Assembly: GCF_001648595.1 (NCBI RefSeq)
Contig: NZ_LBAW01000030.1
Coordinates: 1-35,524 of the forward strand
DNA: 35,524 bases
Direction: 5' to 3'
DNA from: Legionella bozemanae
GTDB taxonomy: Bacteria; Pseudomonadota; Gammaproteobacteria; Legionellales; Legionellaceae
The notes beneath the pieces were generated by a model. It was not told the DNA's origin. It searched no databases and was given only the letters and a program-made list of their open reading frames with translations. A program made the position numbers and the translations under genes. Within the stretch, counting starts at the first letter, position 1, and the number at the start of each line of letters is the position of its first letter. Below are positions 15,089-23,748 of this stretch, piece after piece.

Positions 15089-17476
15089 CTATCCTATAGG
15101 GTTTGCACAAGTAGGCGAATCTACGGTAATCGCTTTATAGCGTCGTTCCATTTCTTTCATTGCAAGAGTGAACTCAGGAAAAAATCGCCATCTTTCTTGT
15201 ACAAAAATAGGAGTCAGATCTTTACAATTTCTCACCTTATTTACCAGCGGCTTTAAGCTTCCTAGCGTTTCCGGATCTAAGATATCTCCATTAACTTCCC
15301 TTTCTACAGATTGAAGATATTGCTCGAACTCCCATGTTAAGTAAGTAGCTCCCACATAAACAGTTTTTCCAAGTCTAGTTTCACAAGTATTTAATCGTTC
15401 GATTGTTATTTTTATAAAATTGATTATTGGCTCCATTGTATAACTATTTTTCACTGCTGGATCGGAGGAGTTCGGAGGTGCAATCTGAGGAACCGTTGAA
15501 TTATTGGGCACTGCAGGAGCAAAAAAACGCAGCGATGGGGTATCCTGAGGAGCCGTTGCATGACTAGGCGCTGCGGCAGTAAAAAAACTCAACGATGGAT
15601 TAATCTGAGGAATCGTTGAATTACTGGACGCTGCGGAAACGGAAGGCTCCATTGATGATTCAATCTGAGAAAAAGTCGAACTATCCTTCGTCTTAGCTTG
15701 ATTCCCTATTTCTGAAAATTTTTCTCTCAAAGCTGAAATTATAGCAGCATCACCACGTTCAAACGCAATTACCAGGGAGTTACGACCAGATTTATCAACT
15801 TTCAGCAAATCAATTTTTGGATGTTTCAATAATTCTTTAACCACATCGATTTTGCCGTCTTTTATAGCTTGATGAAGTGGTAGCTCCAATTCACCCTTCT
15901 CATTCACATCAATTTTAGGGTGTTTTAGTAATTCCTGTATCATGTCGATACGATTATAATTTATGGCGAGAATCAACGCAGTGTTACGACGGATGAGGCC
16001 TGGTGAATGACTAAAATTTACATCTAAATTTTCATTTTTACATAACTCTTTCACGATATTTAGATGGCCAGAGCAAATTGCAGATTTTAAAGGCGTATCA
16101 TCAAAATTACCTGGTCTAGAGATATCAATTTTATTATGATTTAATAACTCATCTACGATATCAAAGTCGCCTCTCTCTATAGCGAAAATCAATGCCGTTT
16201 TGCGTTCATTACCACCAAAAAGAGCATTGGATTTATACGTATTGATATCTATAAATGGCGACTTAAGTAGTTCATGAAAAATGTCTTTACGCCCAATTTT
16301 TACAGCAAGCGCTAAGGTACCATTTTGATTTACATTGATTTTAGATGGATGTTTTAATAATTCTTGCACCACCTCAAGATGGCCATTTGCTACCGCAGCA
16401 AATAGGGGTGAACAAAGATAACTTTTTTCTGGGGCTATTTGCGGATGATTCATGAATGCAGCCACAATCTCGGGGTAACCAAGACATGCTGCATATAATA
16501 AGGGGGTGTCCAATAGATTATTTGCTTTATTTACATTAGTTTCAGGTTGCTTTAATAATTCTTGTACTACTTCTTTATGGCCGCGCATTGCAGCAACAAG
16601 TAAAGGGGTATTATTAAAAGAATCAGTTGCATTGACGTTTTTATTTTCAATAATTGATAGGAAGGAGGCGGTCGATACAGCCTCTAATTCTTTCCAAAAA
16701 CCTGAAAGTTTTTCGGCGGGCTCATCGGTAAAAACGCTCAGAGACAAATGAAATATCTCATTTTCAGTAAATGCTTTGGCTATCCTTCTTGCGGCAGTCT
16801 GGATAGAATCGCAAGTTCTTAGATCAGAATGATTAGTTAATGTCCAGGTATTGGTCTGATTATTATAAAAAACATGAATGGCATGCGTTCCGGAATCCAT
16901 TACTATACCAAATGATAACTGCTCTTTTTGACTCGCTGATTGTATTTTTTCTAAAAATTGTTGCAGCGATGGCGCATTATTTAGTGTTGTATCAGAAAGA
17001 AAGAATTTTTTAGGCTCATTGAGTGGAGAAATTTCTTTATCGCTGGAAGCAATATCGTACATAAAAGATTCTAATTTTTGCGTATCTTTTTGATGAAATT
17101 TTTCTCCATATAGTTCTAAAAAATTCTGAATTTCATCAGGCTTATAGTGCATCCATACTTGGAAAAAGAACGCCTCTATGGTTAAGAGAATTTCTTCGTC
17201 TTTAGTCAATAGCGTCTTTGAGAGAATCTCTTCTTCTCTGGACGATGGCTTATTTAAAGGCTTTGAACTTAATAAGGCAGCGTGTTTTTTTGCAGCATCT
17301 AGCAAAGAAGCGAGCTGATTTGAGCCCAGGTTCTCAAGGTAATCCATCCTTTCTTTAAATTTCTCATACTGACCACATCGACGTGCTCTCTCTGCCATTA
17401 AGGCAAGTCCCACACAAACTCCCCCTTGATTGGTTGGGAAATTTAACTCAGCCATCAATTCGATAATAGAAGCCAT
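15089..17476 (-). CDS. Ankyrin-repeat protein with protease-like N-terminus; effector candidate
   Basis: 795 residues. Residues 1-230 resemble a papain-fold cysteine peptidase of the YopT (C58) sort: QGGVCVGLA with Cys21, then SGTHAIHVFY with His198, then a strand ending TLTNHSD with Asn215 or Asp218 as third member. Residues about 285-585 are roughly nine ankyrin repeats (for example TPLLVAAMRGHKEVVQELL). Residues about 595-665 are a 20-residue Pro/Ser repeat. The last ~120 residues form a mainly helical domain. No signal peptide. Multi-domain eukaryote-like architecture in this organism suggests a Dot/Icm-translocated effector. The gene lies in a duplicated-flank insert, opposite in strand to its neighbours. 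Ankyrin repeats are certain; the protease fold and translocation are inferred. Confidence 0.88.
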   Translation of the reverse strand: MASIIELMAELNFPTNQGGVCVGLALMAERARRCGQYEKFKERMDYLENLGSNQLASLLDAAKKHAALLSSKPLNKPSSREEEILSKTLLTKDEEILLTIEAFFFQVWMHYKPDEIQNFLELYGEKFHQKDTQKLESFMYDIASSDKEISPLNEPKKFFLSDTTLNNAPSLQQFLEKIQSASQKEQLSFGIVMDSGTHAIHVFYNNQTNTWTLTNHSDLRTCDSIQTAARRIAKAFTENEIFHLSLSVFTDEPAEKLSGFWKELEAVSTASFLSIIENKNVNATDSFNNTPLLVAAMRGHKEVVQELLKQPETNVNKANNLLDTPLLYAACLGYPEIVAAFMNHPQIAPEKSYLCSPLFAAVANGHLEVVQELLKHPSKINVNQNGTLALAVKIGRKDIFHELLKSPFIDINTYKSNALFGGNERKTALIFAIERGDFDIVDELLNHNKIDISRPGNFDDTPLKSAICSGHLNIVKELCKNENLDVNFSHSPGLIRRNTALILAINYNRIDMIQELLKHPKIDVNEKGELELPLHQAIKDGKIDVVKELLKHPKIDLLKVDKSGRNSLVIAFERGDAAIISALREKFSEIGNQAKTKDSSTFSQIESSMEPSVSAASSNSTIPQINPSLSFFTAAAPSHATAPQDTPSLRFFAPAVPNNSTVPQIAPPNSSDPAVKNSYTMEPIINFIKITIERLNTCETRLGKTVYVGATYLTWEFEQYLQSVEREVNGDILDPETLGSLKPLVNKVRNCKDLTPIFVQERWRFFPEFTLAMKEMERRYKAITVDSPTCANPIG
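15482..15690 (-). repeat. 60-bp tandem repeat inside the ankyrin gene
   Basis: Anchors such as CTGAGGA recur at about 15485, 15545, 15605 and, more diverged, 15665, an exact 60-bp period. Each unit codes for 20 residues of the type PQ..PSL.FF.A..P...., so the linker length can change by whole units without loss of frame. Confidence 0.8.
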
Positions 17477-17515
17477 AATTACACCTTAACTATTTACAAA
17501 TATATTGGTGTAATT
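17477..17515 (-). promoter_or_regulatory. Shine-Dalgarno-sequestering hairpin before the ankyrin gene
   Basis: On the minus strand the leader reads AATTACACC, 21 nt of AU-rich loop, then GGTGTAATT directly before ATG. The 9-bp pairing is perfect and buries the presumed Shine-Dalgarno (AAGGTG). Melting by heat or a bound factor would free it. The same symmetry could instead be a DNA operator. Pairing seen; regulation inferred. Confidence 0.5.
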
Positions 17516-17645
17516 TTGAACAATTAAGATTAGGTTGGTATTAAATGATCTACGCAAAATTGCACAATTGATAAAATAAGAATGTTTTTTTGATACAAAT
17601 AACTTTTCATAAAAATATTAGCATTGCTGGCATCGCCGAAAATAG

Positions 17646-17997
17646 GGAAGAGGGGGAGTAAAGATCCAGATAAATAAACGGTATCCTGAATTAACCCAGT
17701 ATTTATGGATTCCTGCTCCGCCATCTAAATCTTGTGAGGATCAAAATTACGATAATAGGTTAGTATTGATACATGTCAAAGCAGCAATTCCTGAATTTAT
17801 TTACTTTGATGCGCTATATGTTAAAGAATCGGTAGAAGAAAGTCATAAAACAAATGAAAGGAATATACAAAAAACTTAAAAATTTAGGGATTAATGAAAG
17901 TCTTATTAATAAGCTTAAAACTAGAAAAATTGCTATTTTTGATGATGTTTTAACTACGGGTACAACATTTTTAGTTTGTGAAGAGCCAATTAGGTAA
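17646..17997 (+). pseudogene. Decayed phosphoribosyltransferase fragment
   Basis: Two frames contribute. The first (17646-17879) reads RYPELTQYLWIPAPPSKS and continues to KESVEESHK before a stop. The second (17854-17997, 47 codons from its ATG) gives KIAIFDDVLTTGTTFLV, a textbook PRPP-binding motif (DDVLTTGTT). A one-base shift in an A-rich stretch separates them. The order, an IPAPPSK-like loop followed by DDVLTTGTT, resembles ComF-type phosphoribosyltransferases. The second frame then runs straight into the duplicated epmB tail (LVCEEP) and stops, so the gene was cut at the right-hand repeat junction. The rest of the 3' end is missing. Confidence 0.7.
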
Positions 17998-18069
17998 AAC
18001 CCTATTAATTTAGATATACTTTGAACTGCATTTACTTTCTTTTTCGTAAAAAAATTACTGTAAAATAGC
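17971..18069 (+). repeat. Direct repeat, copy 2 (in front of the LD-carboxypeptidase gene)
   Basis: A 99-bp copy of 14846-14949, ending 35 bp before the next ATG. It joins the phosphoribosyltransferase remnant to the normal upstream region of the carboxypeptidase gene, so this gene keeps its leader while epmB keeps its own 3' end. TAAAAT at 18061-18066 may be the -10 box in both copies. Confidence 0.92.
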
Positions 18070-18104
18070 GTTTATCCAACATGGAAAAAATTTAAGAGTA
18101 AAGA

Positions 18105-19004
18105 ATGAAAAAATTACCTATCTTAAGCATGGGCGATTCAGTTGAAATTATTGCACCTGCGTCACGCAGTTCAGACAGTCAATTGATTGGATTAAAAGAA
18201 TTATTAGAGTCTTGGGAATTAAACTGCGTTGTTCAGAAGGATATTTTTGCTCCCGATTTATTATGTGCGAATACGGATGAAATGCGTTTCGCCCACCTTA
18301 AAAATGCTCTACAGAATCCTAAAACAAAAGCCGTAATTTGTGTGCGTGGTGGTTATGGCTCCACGCGCTTAATCCCCAAATTAGCAGAAATTCATCCCCC
18401 GGATGAGGCCAAAATATTTATTGGCATAAGCGATGTCACTTGCCTTCATCTTTATTTACAACAACATTGGGGTTGGCCAACAATTCATGGTGCTGCTGCC
18501 CCTGATAAATTTTCTAAAGAGACGATTGCTGCGATGAAGTCAATTTTATTTGGGGATGCGCCGGTTCAATTTAGCGGATTAATTCCATTGAACAAGCCTG
18601 CGCAAAAAGAAGGCTTTATTAAATCCCAGGTAACTGGTGGCAACTTAGCAATAATTCAGTCAGGAGTGGGAACCTGTTGGCAAATGGATGGTCGAGACAA
18701 AATTATTTTGCTCGAAGAAATTGGTGAGCGAGGATACCGTGTTGATCGCATGCTGGAACATCTAAAGCAAGCAGGTCTCTTTTCACATGCTGCTGCAATC
18801 ATATTGGGGGATTTTCTCGAGGGAAATGAACCTAATGGTTCCTCTTTAATCGAGCCAGTCTTACAACGTTTTGCTGAAAACAGCCCGATTCCAGTACTAA
18901 GAATCGCAGGAATAGGACATGGATCCATTAATTTTCCTATTCCTTTTGGAACGGAGGTGCATTTACAATTAGGTGAGAATGCCCAATTAACTTGCTTTCG
19001 CTAG
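18105..19004 (+). CDS. ldcA: LD-carboxypeptidase, peptidase family S66
   Basis: 299 residues. Removes the terminal D-alanine from cytoplasmic murein tetrapeptides during cell-wall recycling. The nucleophile is Ser109 in FIGISDVT (family GxSD), preceded by CVRGGYGSTRL, the oxyanion and substrate loop. The triad continues with Glu in LLEEIGERGYRVDRML and His in GIGHGSINFPIPFG. No signal peptide, consistent with cytosolic action. AAGAGTAAAG precedes the ATG. Ancestrally it probably followed epmB; now a 3-kb insert separates them. The recycling role links it to amgK-murU at 28-29.7 kb. Confidence 0.94.
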   Translation: MKKLPILSMGDSVEIIAPASRSSDSQLIGLKELLESWELNCVVQKDIFAPDLLCANTDEMRFAHLKNALQNPKTKAVICVRGGYGSTRLIPKLAEIHPPDEAKIFIGISDVTCLHLYLQQHWGWPTIHGAAAPDKFSKETIAAMKSILFGDAPVQFSGLIPLNKPAQKEGFIKSQVTGGNLAIIQSGVGTCWQMDGRDKIILLEEIGERGYRVDRMLEHLKQAGLFSHAAAIILGDFLEGNEPNGSSLIEPVLQRFAENSPIPVLRIAGIGHGSINFPIPFGTEVHLQLGENAQLTCFR

Positions 19005-19226
19005 GAAGGTAGTTCGGTATGAGTTCGATGGACTTATACTGGGTTACTTCTTTCAGATTACTTTTAAATTTTAGGATTTTTTAAAAATTATTTATACATC
19101 GCTGATACTTTTATCCTGAATTTTTCATGGTAGATTGAGTCTCAGACTGGCATTGATATTCTGTTGATCATAAATTTGCCTCTATGTTAAAATTACTTTC
19201 ATTTATGAGGGAAAGTACTTCATTCT

Positions 19227-21002
19227 ATGCAAGCCAACTCAGAAGAATGTGCAGATAAGTTTATTCAGGTAATGGGAAGGATGAAATGGAGAGTATTTGT
19301 CAGAACAGATAATAATGAATCTGTATATCAAAGCCATTATGAGCGATATAATGCAAGTCCTGCTTCTCATATGAATTTGATAGTTTCTGACCCTCCCAAA
19401 AATGCTTTTATTAATTCCGGTTATTTAAGTACGTTTGAATTTAATGGCAATACAGGGCTTAAGGCTACCAATTCTTATTTAAATTTTTCTAAAGTTCATT
19501 TTATTTTTATACCCGAGGTTCTTTGTGATGAAATTCATTTGACAGGAGGGACTTTCGGTTTTGAGAAAATTGACGAAATTGCTTATCCACGCCAAGTAAT
19601 AGGTACTTCTTGGGATATCCCTATGCGTCATCAATATATTCCACAAACTTTTAATACTGAAGGAATGTCCATAGCATTGAAACCCGGAGATGCACGCGAT
19701 AATTGTGAAGTATTGTTGGGAGGAAATTGGCAAGACTACGCCGTCTGTGTCACTTTGTCCAAGCAGCAGGCTCTGGTTCTTGCGAAAAGCAACCATACAG
19801 ACGAGCGCGCGCTTTTTGCAGATTTGAAAAAATATAATCCCTATTTTGTTGTTTCCCAAACTCTTCAACAATATGAGGCAAAAATAAGGTTAGGAATAAT
19901 TGCCAAACAACTGCAAGAATGGTGGAAAGAGCCAGATGTGGAGCGACAACTTTTGTGTTTTCTTTATGCGGCGACTCGGGATAAGCCTTATGTGGAGCCG
20001 ACTCCTGAAATTGATGTTGGTATGCTCGCTTTGTTGCTCGATATTGCTATAAAAATAGAAGTGCTTAGGGAGAGAACTCCCTCTTTGCTAGACTATTTAA
20101 GCGTAGTGCAAAATTTATTTATCTATACAGAAACCCAGTTAATTTCCTATAGTCCAGGATTTTACAACACTGTATTAAATTTTTTAAAGAGTCAACTAAA
20201 ACAATTAGTATTTTTGCATAATCTTGAAGAGATCGACTCTCTGGAAATTGAGAAAAAAATACCTAGGTTGAAATTACTTAATGAAATTTTAATTGCTGAG
20301 AAAAACTTTTGGCAATGTATTAGTGATTGTGATCGATTTAATTTTAATCCATCAGAACTAATAACAATCAAAGGTGAGCTACTTACTTTAATTAAAAGCT
20401 CTTATGCCGATAACTCATTCCTTTCAGAAGAAAAATTAGACGTTAAACTCGGAAAAATATCCGAAGCTTCAAAACAGATAAAAGCAAGATTAGCTGAATT
20501 TTTAGATAGAGATTACATTCTAAACAGTGGACTACAATTATTGGCCCACACGAAATTCAGTCAAGCGAAAGGACAATCATTTATTTATTGCATGGGTGAG
20601 TGGTTTAATGTATGGGCCAGGAGAATTTCTGGAATTTCCTTTTCACCTCAAGTATTACATCAGCAGGCAAAATGCTGTGAGCAGATAAAAAATAATTTAA
20701 TCTTGTTACAAGAATTCTACGATACATACAAAAATGGCCAATTCGTGAATAAAAATTTTCTAAATGAATTTGATAAGCAGGTTATTGATACAATTAATGA
20801 AGTTAAGAGCGTATTAGAACCCCCTTCATTGGATATTGGTCGATATCTATCTGAAAGAACAACGCAGCTAGTCGCTTTAATGGGTACACAGATTACTCAA
20901 CGAGGAGGCACTTTTTACATAGCACCTATAACGAGGCACTTGGACTGTTTAAATAGCATTCGAAAACCTGAGTCTGCGGTGTCAGTATATAGAGTCAAAT
21001 AG
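19227..21002 (+). CDS. Orphan 591-residue protein, possible ART-like N-terminus; effector candidate
   Basis: No family recognised with confidence, no signal peptide, no membrane helices. Residues 20-133 show, in the order and spacing seen in cholera-toxin-type ADP-ribosyltransferases, VFVRTD (Arg26), SGYLSTF (Ser68-Thr69), a hydrophobic strand VHFIFIP and KIDEIAYPRQVIGTSW (Glu117). The residue two before Glu117 is Ile, not the usual Glu/Gln, so the match is imperfect. Residues about 215-560 are mostly helical, with coiled stretches such as EEIDSLEIEKKIPRLKLL. GAGGGA lies upstream of the ATG but about 14 nt away. It is a lone gene, convergent with ppk1. Effector status is inferred from size, orphan nature and genome. 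Confidence 0.75.
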   Translation: MQANSEECADKFIQVMGRMKWRVFVRTDNNESVYQSHYERYNASPASHMNLIVSDPPKNAFINSGYLSTFEFNGNTGLKATNSYLNFSKVHFIFIPEVLCDEIHLTGGTFGFEKIDEIAYPRQVIGTSWDIPMRHQYIPQTFNTEGMSIALKPGDARDNCEVLLGGNWQDYAVCVTLSKQQALVLAKSNHTDERALFADLKKYNPYFVVSQTLQQYEAKIRLGIIAKQLQEWWKEPDVERQLLCFLYAATRDKPYVEPTPEIDVGMLALLLDIAIKIEVLRERTPSLLDYLSVVQNLFIYTETQLISYSPGFYNTVLNFLKSQLKQLVFLHNLEEIDSLEIEKKIPRLKLLNEILIAEKNFWQCISDCDRFNFNPSELITIKGELLTLIKSSYADNSFLSEEKLDVKLGKISEASKQIKARLAEFLDRDYILNSGLQLLAHTKFSQAKGQSFIYCMGEWFNVWARRISGISFSPQVLHQQAKCCEQIKNNLILLQEFYDTYKNGQFVNKNFLNEFDKQVIDTINEVKSVLEPPSLDIGRYLSERTTQLVALMGTQITQRGGTFYIAPITRHLDCLNSIRKPESAVSVYRVK

Positions 21003-21086
21003 CAGCAGCTCCTGTGTGTCCCCATAGTAATTCGTGATATTCGCTAGGGGATGAAGAGGCAAAATGAATTGAAAAGATGATAATCG

Positions 21087-23159
21087 CTAAATAACCTGCT
21101 CCTCATCTTGATAGAGCTTAATAAGTTTTTCCTGGGCACAATTATTTCCTTGAGTTACAGGCTTATAGCTGCCATCACTTTGCATTTCCCATGTGTTACT
21201 GTTGTCTTTGAGATAGTTTTTAATGATTTCTTGTTTGATTCGTTTTTTGCAATTTTCATCAAGAATTGGAAACATAATTTCAATACGATGGTACAAATTT
21301 CTTTCCATGAGATCAGCACTAGAACAAAAATAATATTCTTCTTCATGAAGGCGGAAGTAGAATACCCGATGATGTTCTAGAAATCGTCCAATATAGGAAA
21401 GCACGCGTATATTTTCTGAAATACCAGGTATTCCAGGTTTGAGGCAACATACGCCACGCACAAGCAAATTTATTTTAACTCCTGCTTGTGACGCTTTATA
21501 TAAAGCTTGAATTATAGTTTTATCAGCTAATCCATTTACTTTGAGGAGAATTTCTGTGTCTCCTTTTTTTAATGCGGCAGCAGTGCATTGTTCAATATAT
21601 TGCAACAGCGTTTTTTGTAACGTAAAAGGTGAGTGGCTTAACGCTTTGAGTTTAACTACTTTGCCAAGGCCGGTTAACTGTTGAAAAATGATTTGAATAT
21701 CGGAGGTGATAGTAGGCTCACAAGTTAATAAACCTAAATCAGTGTAACGTTTTGCGGTGTATTCATGATAGTTTCCCGTACTTAAATGTACGTAACGTTT
21801 TAGTTTCCCGTGAGCGCGTCTGACCACCAGGGTCATTTTGGCATGAGTTTTATACCCTACAACACCATACAGCACTAGAATTCCTGCGGCATGCAAACGA
21901 TTTGCCAATTTCAGATTGGATTCTTCATCAAAACGAGCCCTTAATTCAATAACGGCAGTAACCTCTTTCCCTGAATGAGCAGCATCCACTAAAGCGTCAA
22001 CCATTACTGATTGCGAGCGAGTACGATATAAAGTTTGACTAATCGCCAGGACATTGGGATCACTCGCAGCCTGTCTTACAAAATCAATAACTACTTCAAA
22101 GCTTTGATAAGGGTGATGGAGTAGAATATCTTGTTCGTCAATGACATTAAATAAATTACGTTCTGACTTGGGAAAGTGGGGATACTGCGCTATAAAAGGT
22201 GGGTAATTCAAATCCGGTCGATCAATGCTGTTAATCGCCGTTAAATGGCGTTGAATGTTAACTGGTCCATCACAATAATAAGTATCTTCATGACGTAAAT
22301 GGTATTTTTGCAATAAAAAATCAACAATTTTTTCTGGGCAATTCTTTTCAATTTCGAGTCGAACTACATGACCATAATGACGGGAAAAAATCTCGCGTTG
22401 TACGGCTTTGGCCAAATCATCAATTTCTTCTTCCCGCAAAAACAGATCGCTATTTCGAGTAAGACGAAAAGAATAACAGCCGCTAATCTCCATTCCCGGG
22501 AATAAACTATTGACATGGGTAGTAATAATTGAGGAGAGATGAACAAAATAATGAGCATCGCCACATAATTCTGAAGGCAAATGAATAACCCTGGGAATCG
22601 ATCTTGGCGCATGTACTACTGCATAATTAATGTTTCGATCAAAAGCATCTTTACCACTTAAAGAAATAATAAAGTTTAAGCTTTTATTAATCAGTTGCGG
22701 TAACGGATGCGCCAAATCAAGAGCAATTGGGCTAATGACGGGTTGAATCTCATGTTTAAAATAGTGCTTTGCCCATAAGTGGATGTCGTCGGTCCATTTG
22801 TCGGTATCAAGAAAGTGAATATTTTCCTTACCCAATGCCGGGAGAAGTTGTTTATTAAATATGGAGTACAGTTGATCTATGAGCTTATGTGTTTTTTGGC
22901 TGATCTGACTAAATGCTTCATCAGGACGTAAACCATCAATCGTTAATTTTCCTGAAGAGAGAGCAATTTTTTCTTTAAGCCCTGCAACGCGTATTTCAAA
23001 AAATTCATCAAGGTTACTGCTGCAGATACTAAGAAAACGCATTCTCTCTAGTAAAGGCACACGTTCATCATTAGCCAACATAAGAACTCTCTGGTTAAAT
23101 GCAATAATAGAAAATTCTCGATTGATATAATATTCTGGATTATCCAACACAGTTTCCAA
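21087..23159 (-). CDS. ppk1: Polyphosphate kinase 1
   Basis: 690 residues, the standard PPK1 length. It makes inorganic polyphosphate from ATP, reversibly. The N-terminal domain begins YINREFSIIAFNQRVL and SSNLDEFFEIRVAGLKE. The catalytic pair is His439 in GYKTHAKMTLVVRR, the autophosphorylated residue, and His597 in LEHHRVFYFRL. VHLSTGNYHEYTAKRYTDLGLLT is the conserved loop after the first. The start codon is TTG with GGAG 8 nt upstream; that Shine-Dalgarno lies in the small palindrome GGAGTTACTCC. It follows a transporter gene by 55 bp on the same strand and may be transcribed with it. Confidence 0.97.
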   Translation of the reverse strand: METVLDNPEYYINREFSIIAFNQRVLMLANDERVPLLERMRFLSICSSNLDEFFEIRVAGLKEKIALSSGKLTIDGLRPDEAFSQISQKTHKLIDQLYSIFNKQLLPALGKENIHFLDTDKWTDDIHLWAKHYFKHEIQPVISPIALDLAHPLPQLINKSLNFIISLSGKDAFDRNINYAVVHAPRSIPRVIHLPSELCGDAHYFVHLSSIITTHVNSLFPGMEISGCYSFRLTRNSDLFLREEEIDDLAKAVQREIFSRHYGHVVRLEIEKNCPEKIVDFLLQKYHLRHEDTYYCDGPVNIQRHLTAINSIDRPDLNYPPFIAQYPHFPKSERNLFNVIDEQDILLHHPYQSFEVVIDFVRQAASDPNVLAISQTLYRTRSQSVMVDALVDAAHSGKEVTAVIELRARFDEESNLKLANRLHAAGILVLYGVVGYKTHAKMTLVVRRAHGKLKRYVHLSTGNYHEYTAKRYTDLGLLTCEPTITSDIQIIFQQLTGLGKVVKLKALSHSPFTLQKTLLQYIEQCTAAALKKGDTEILLKVNGLADKTIIQALYKASQAGVKINLLVRGVCCLKPGIPGISENIRVLSYIGRFLEHHRVFYFRLHEEEYYFCSSADLMERNLYHRIEIMFPILDENCKKRIKQEIIKNYLKDNSNTWEMQSDGSYKPVTQGNNCAQEKLIKLYQDEEQVI

Positions 23160-23214
23160 GGGAGTAACTCCATTTATTTTTTATATAGTAGGGGGCATGT
23201 TACTATTTTAGACC

Positions 23215-23748
23215 TTAACGAACCAGAAAAAAACACACGGCTATAAAACCTATAAAACCATAAAAGGGTGATAAATTCCAAAAAGTTAAAGCGAGAAAAA
23301 ATACAAAACAACACAATGCAATTGGAATAGAAAAATACATACCAACGACACCTTGAGCAACTGAATAACTGGCTGCAGCAAGTAACGCCAATGCACCATA
23401 TTGTACGCCAATCATTATTTTTCGCATTCCAGGTCCATTATGACTGGTCAGCCATTGATAACCTGCTATGGCCATTAATAATCCTGGTAAATTAAGACTA
23501 AGAACAGCAAGAACCAAACCAGTCATTCCGGCGGCTTTATATCCTATAAGGGCAGATAATTTGACTCCGGTTAATCCTGGAAAAATAAAAGTTGAACCAA
23601 CCATGGCAATAAATTCTTCTTGTCCAATCCACTGTCGATATTCAACCGCCTCATATTCCAATAGTTTTAACATGGAATTACCTCCTCCCAGGGAAATAAG
23701 ACCAATTTTTCCAAAGCTTAGAATAATCGCGAACAGGGTATTTATCAT
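23215..23748 (-). CDS. CHR-family (chromate transporter-like) membrane protein, single domain
   Basis: 177 residues, one CHR domain. It begins with FGKIGLISLGGGNSMLKLLEYEAVE, the family's first signature (Gly-rich turn then acidic), then FIFPGLTGVKLSALIGYKAAG. Five or six hydrophobic segments follow. Short CHR proteins normally occur as two adjacent genes coding for opposite-topology halves; only one is here. The start ATG overlaps the stop of the upstream gene by 4 bp (ATGA), so translation is coupled. CHR proteins export chromate in some bacteria, but many members have other unknown substrates. Confidence 0.85.
   Translation of the reverse strand: MINTLFAIILSFGKIGLISLGGGNSMLKLLEYEAVEYRQWIGQEEFIAMVGSTFIFPGLTGVKLSALIGYKAAGMTGLVLAVLSLNLPGLLMAIAGYQWLTSHNGPGMRKIMIGVQYGALALLAAASYSVAQGVVGMYFSIPIALCCFVFFLALTFWNLSPFYGFIGFIAVCFFLVR

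Noticed and set aside
17530..17724. 64-codon minus-strand frame upstream of the ankyrin gene
   Set aside because: It lies opposite the phosphoribosyltransferase remnant, which has a recognisable motif; the minus frame has none and no ribosome-binding site.
15089..18069. Transposition as the source of the 100-bp flanking repeats
   Set aside because: Target duplications made by insertion sequences are usually 2-14 bp; these are ~100 bp and include coding sequence, so recombination fits better.
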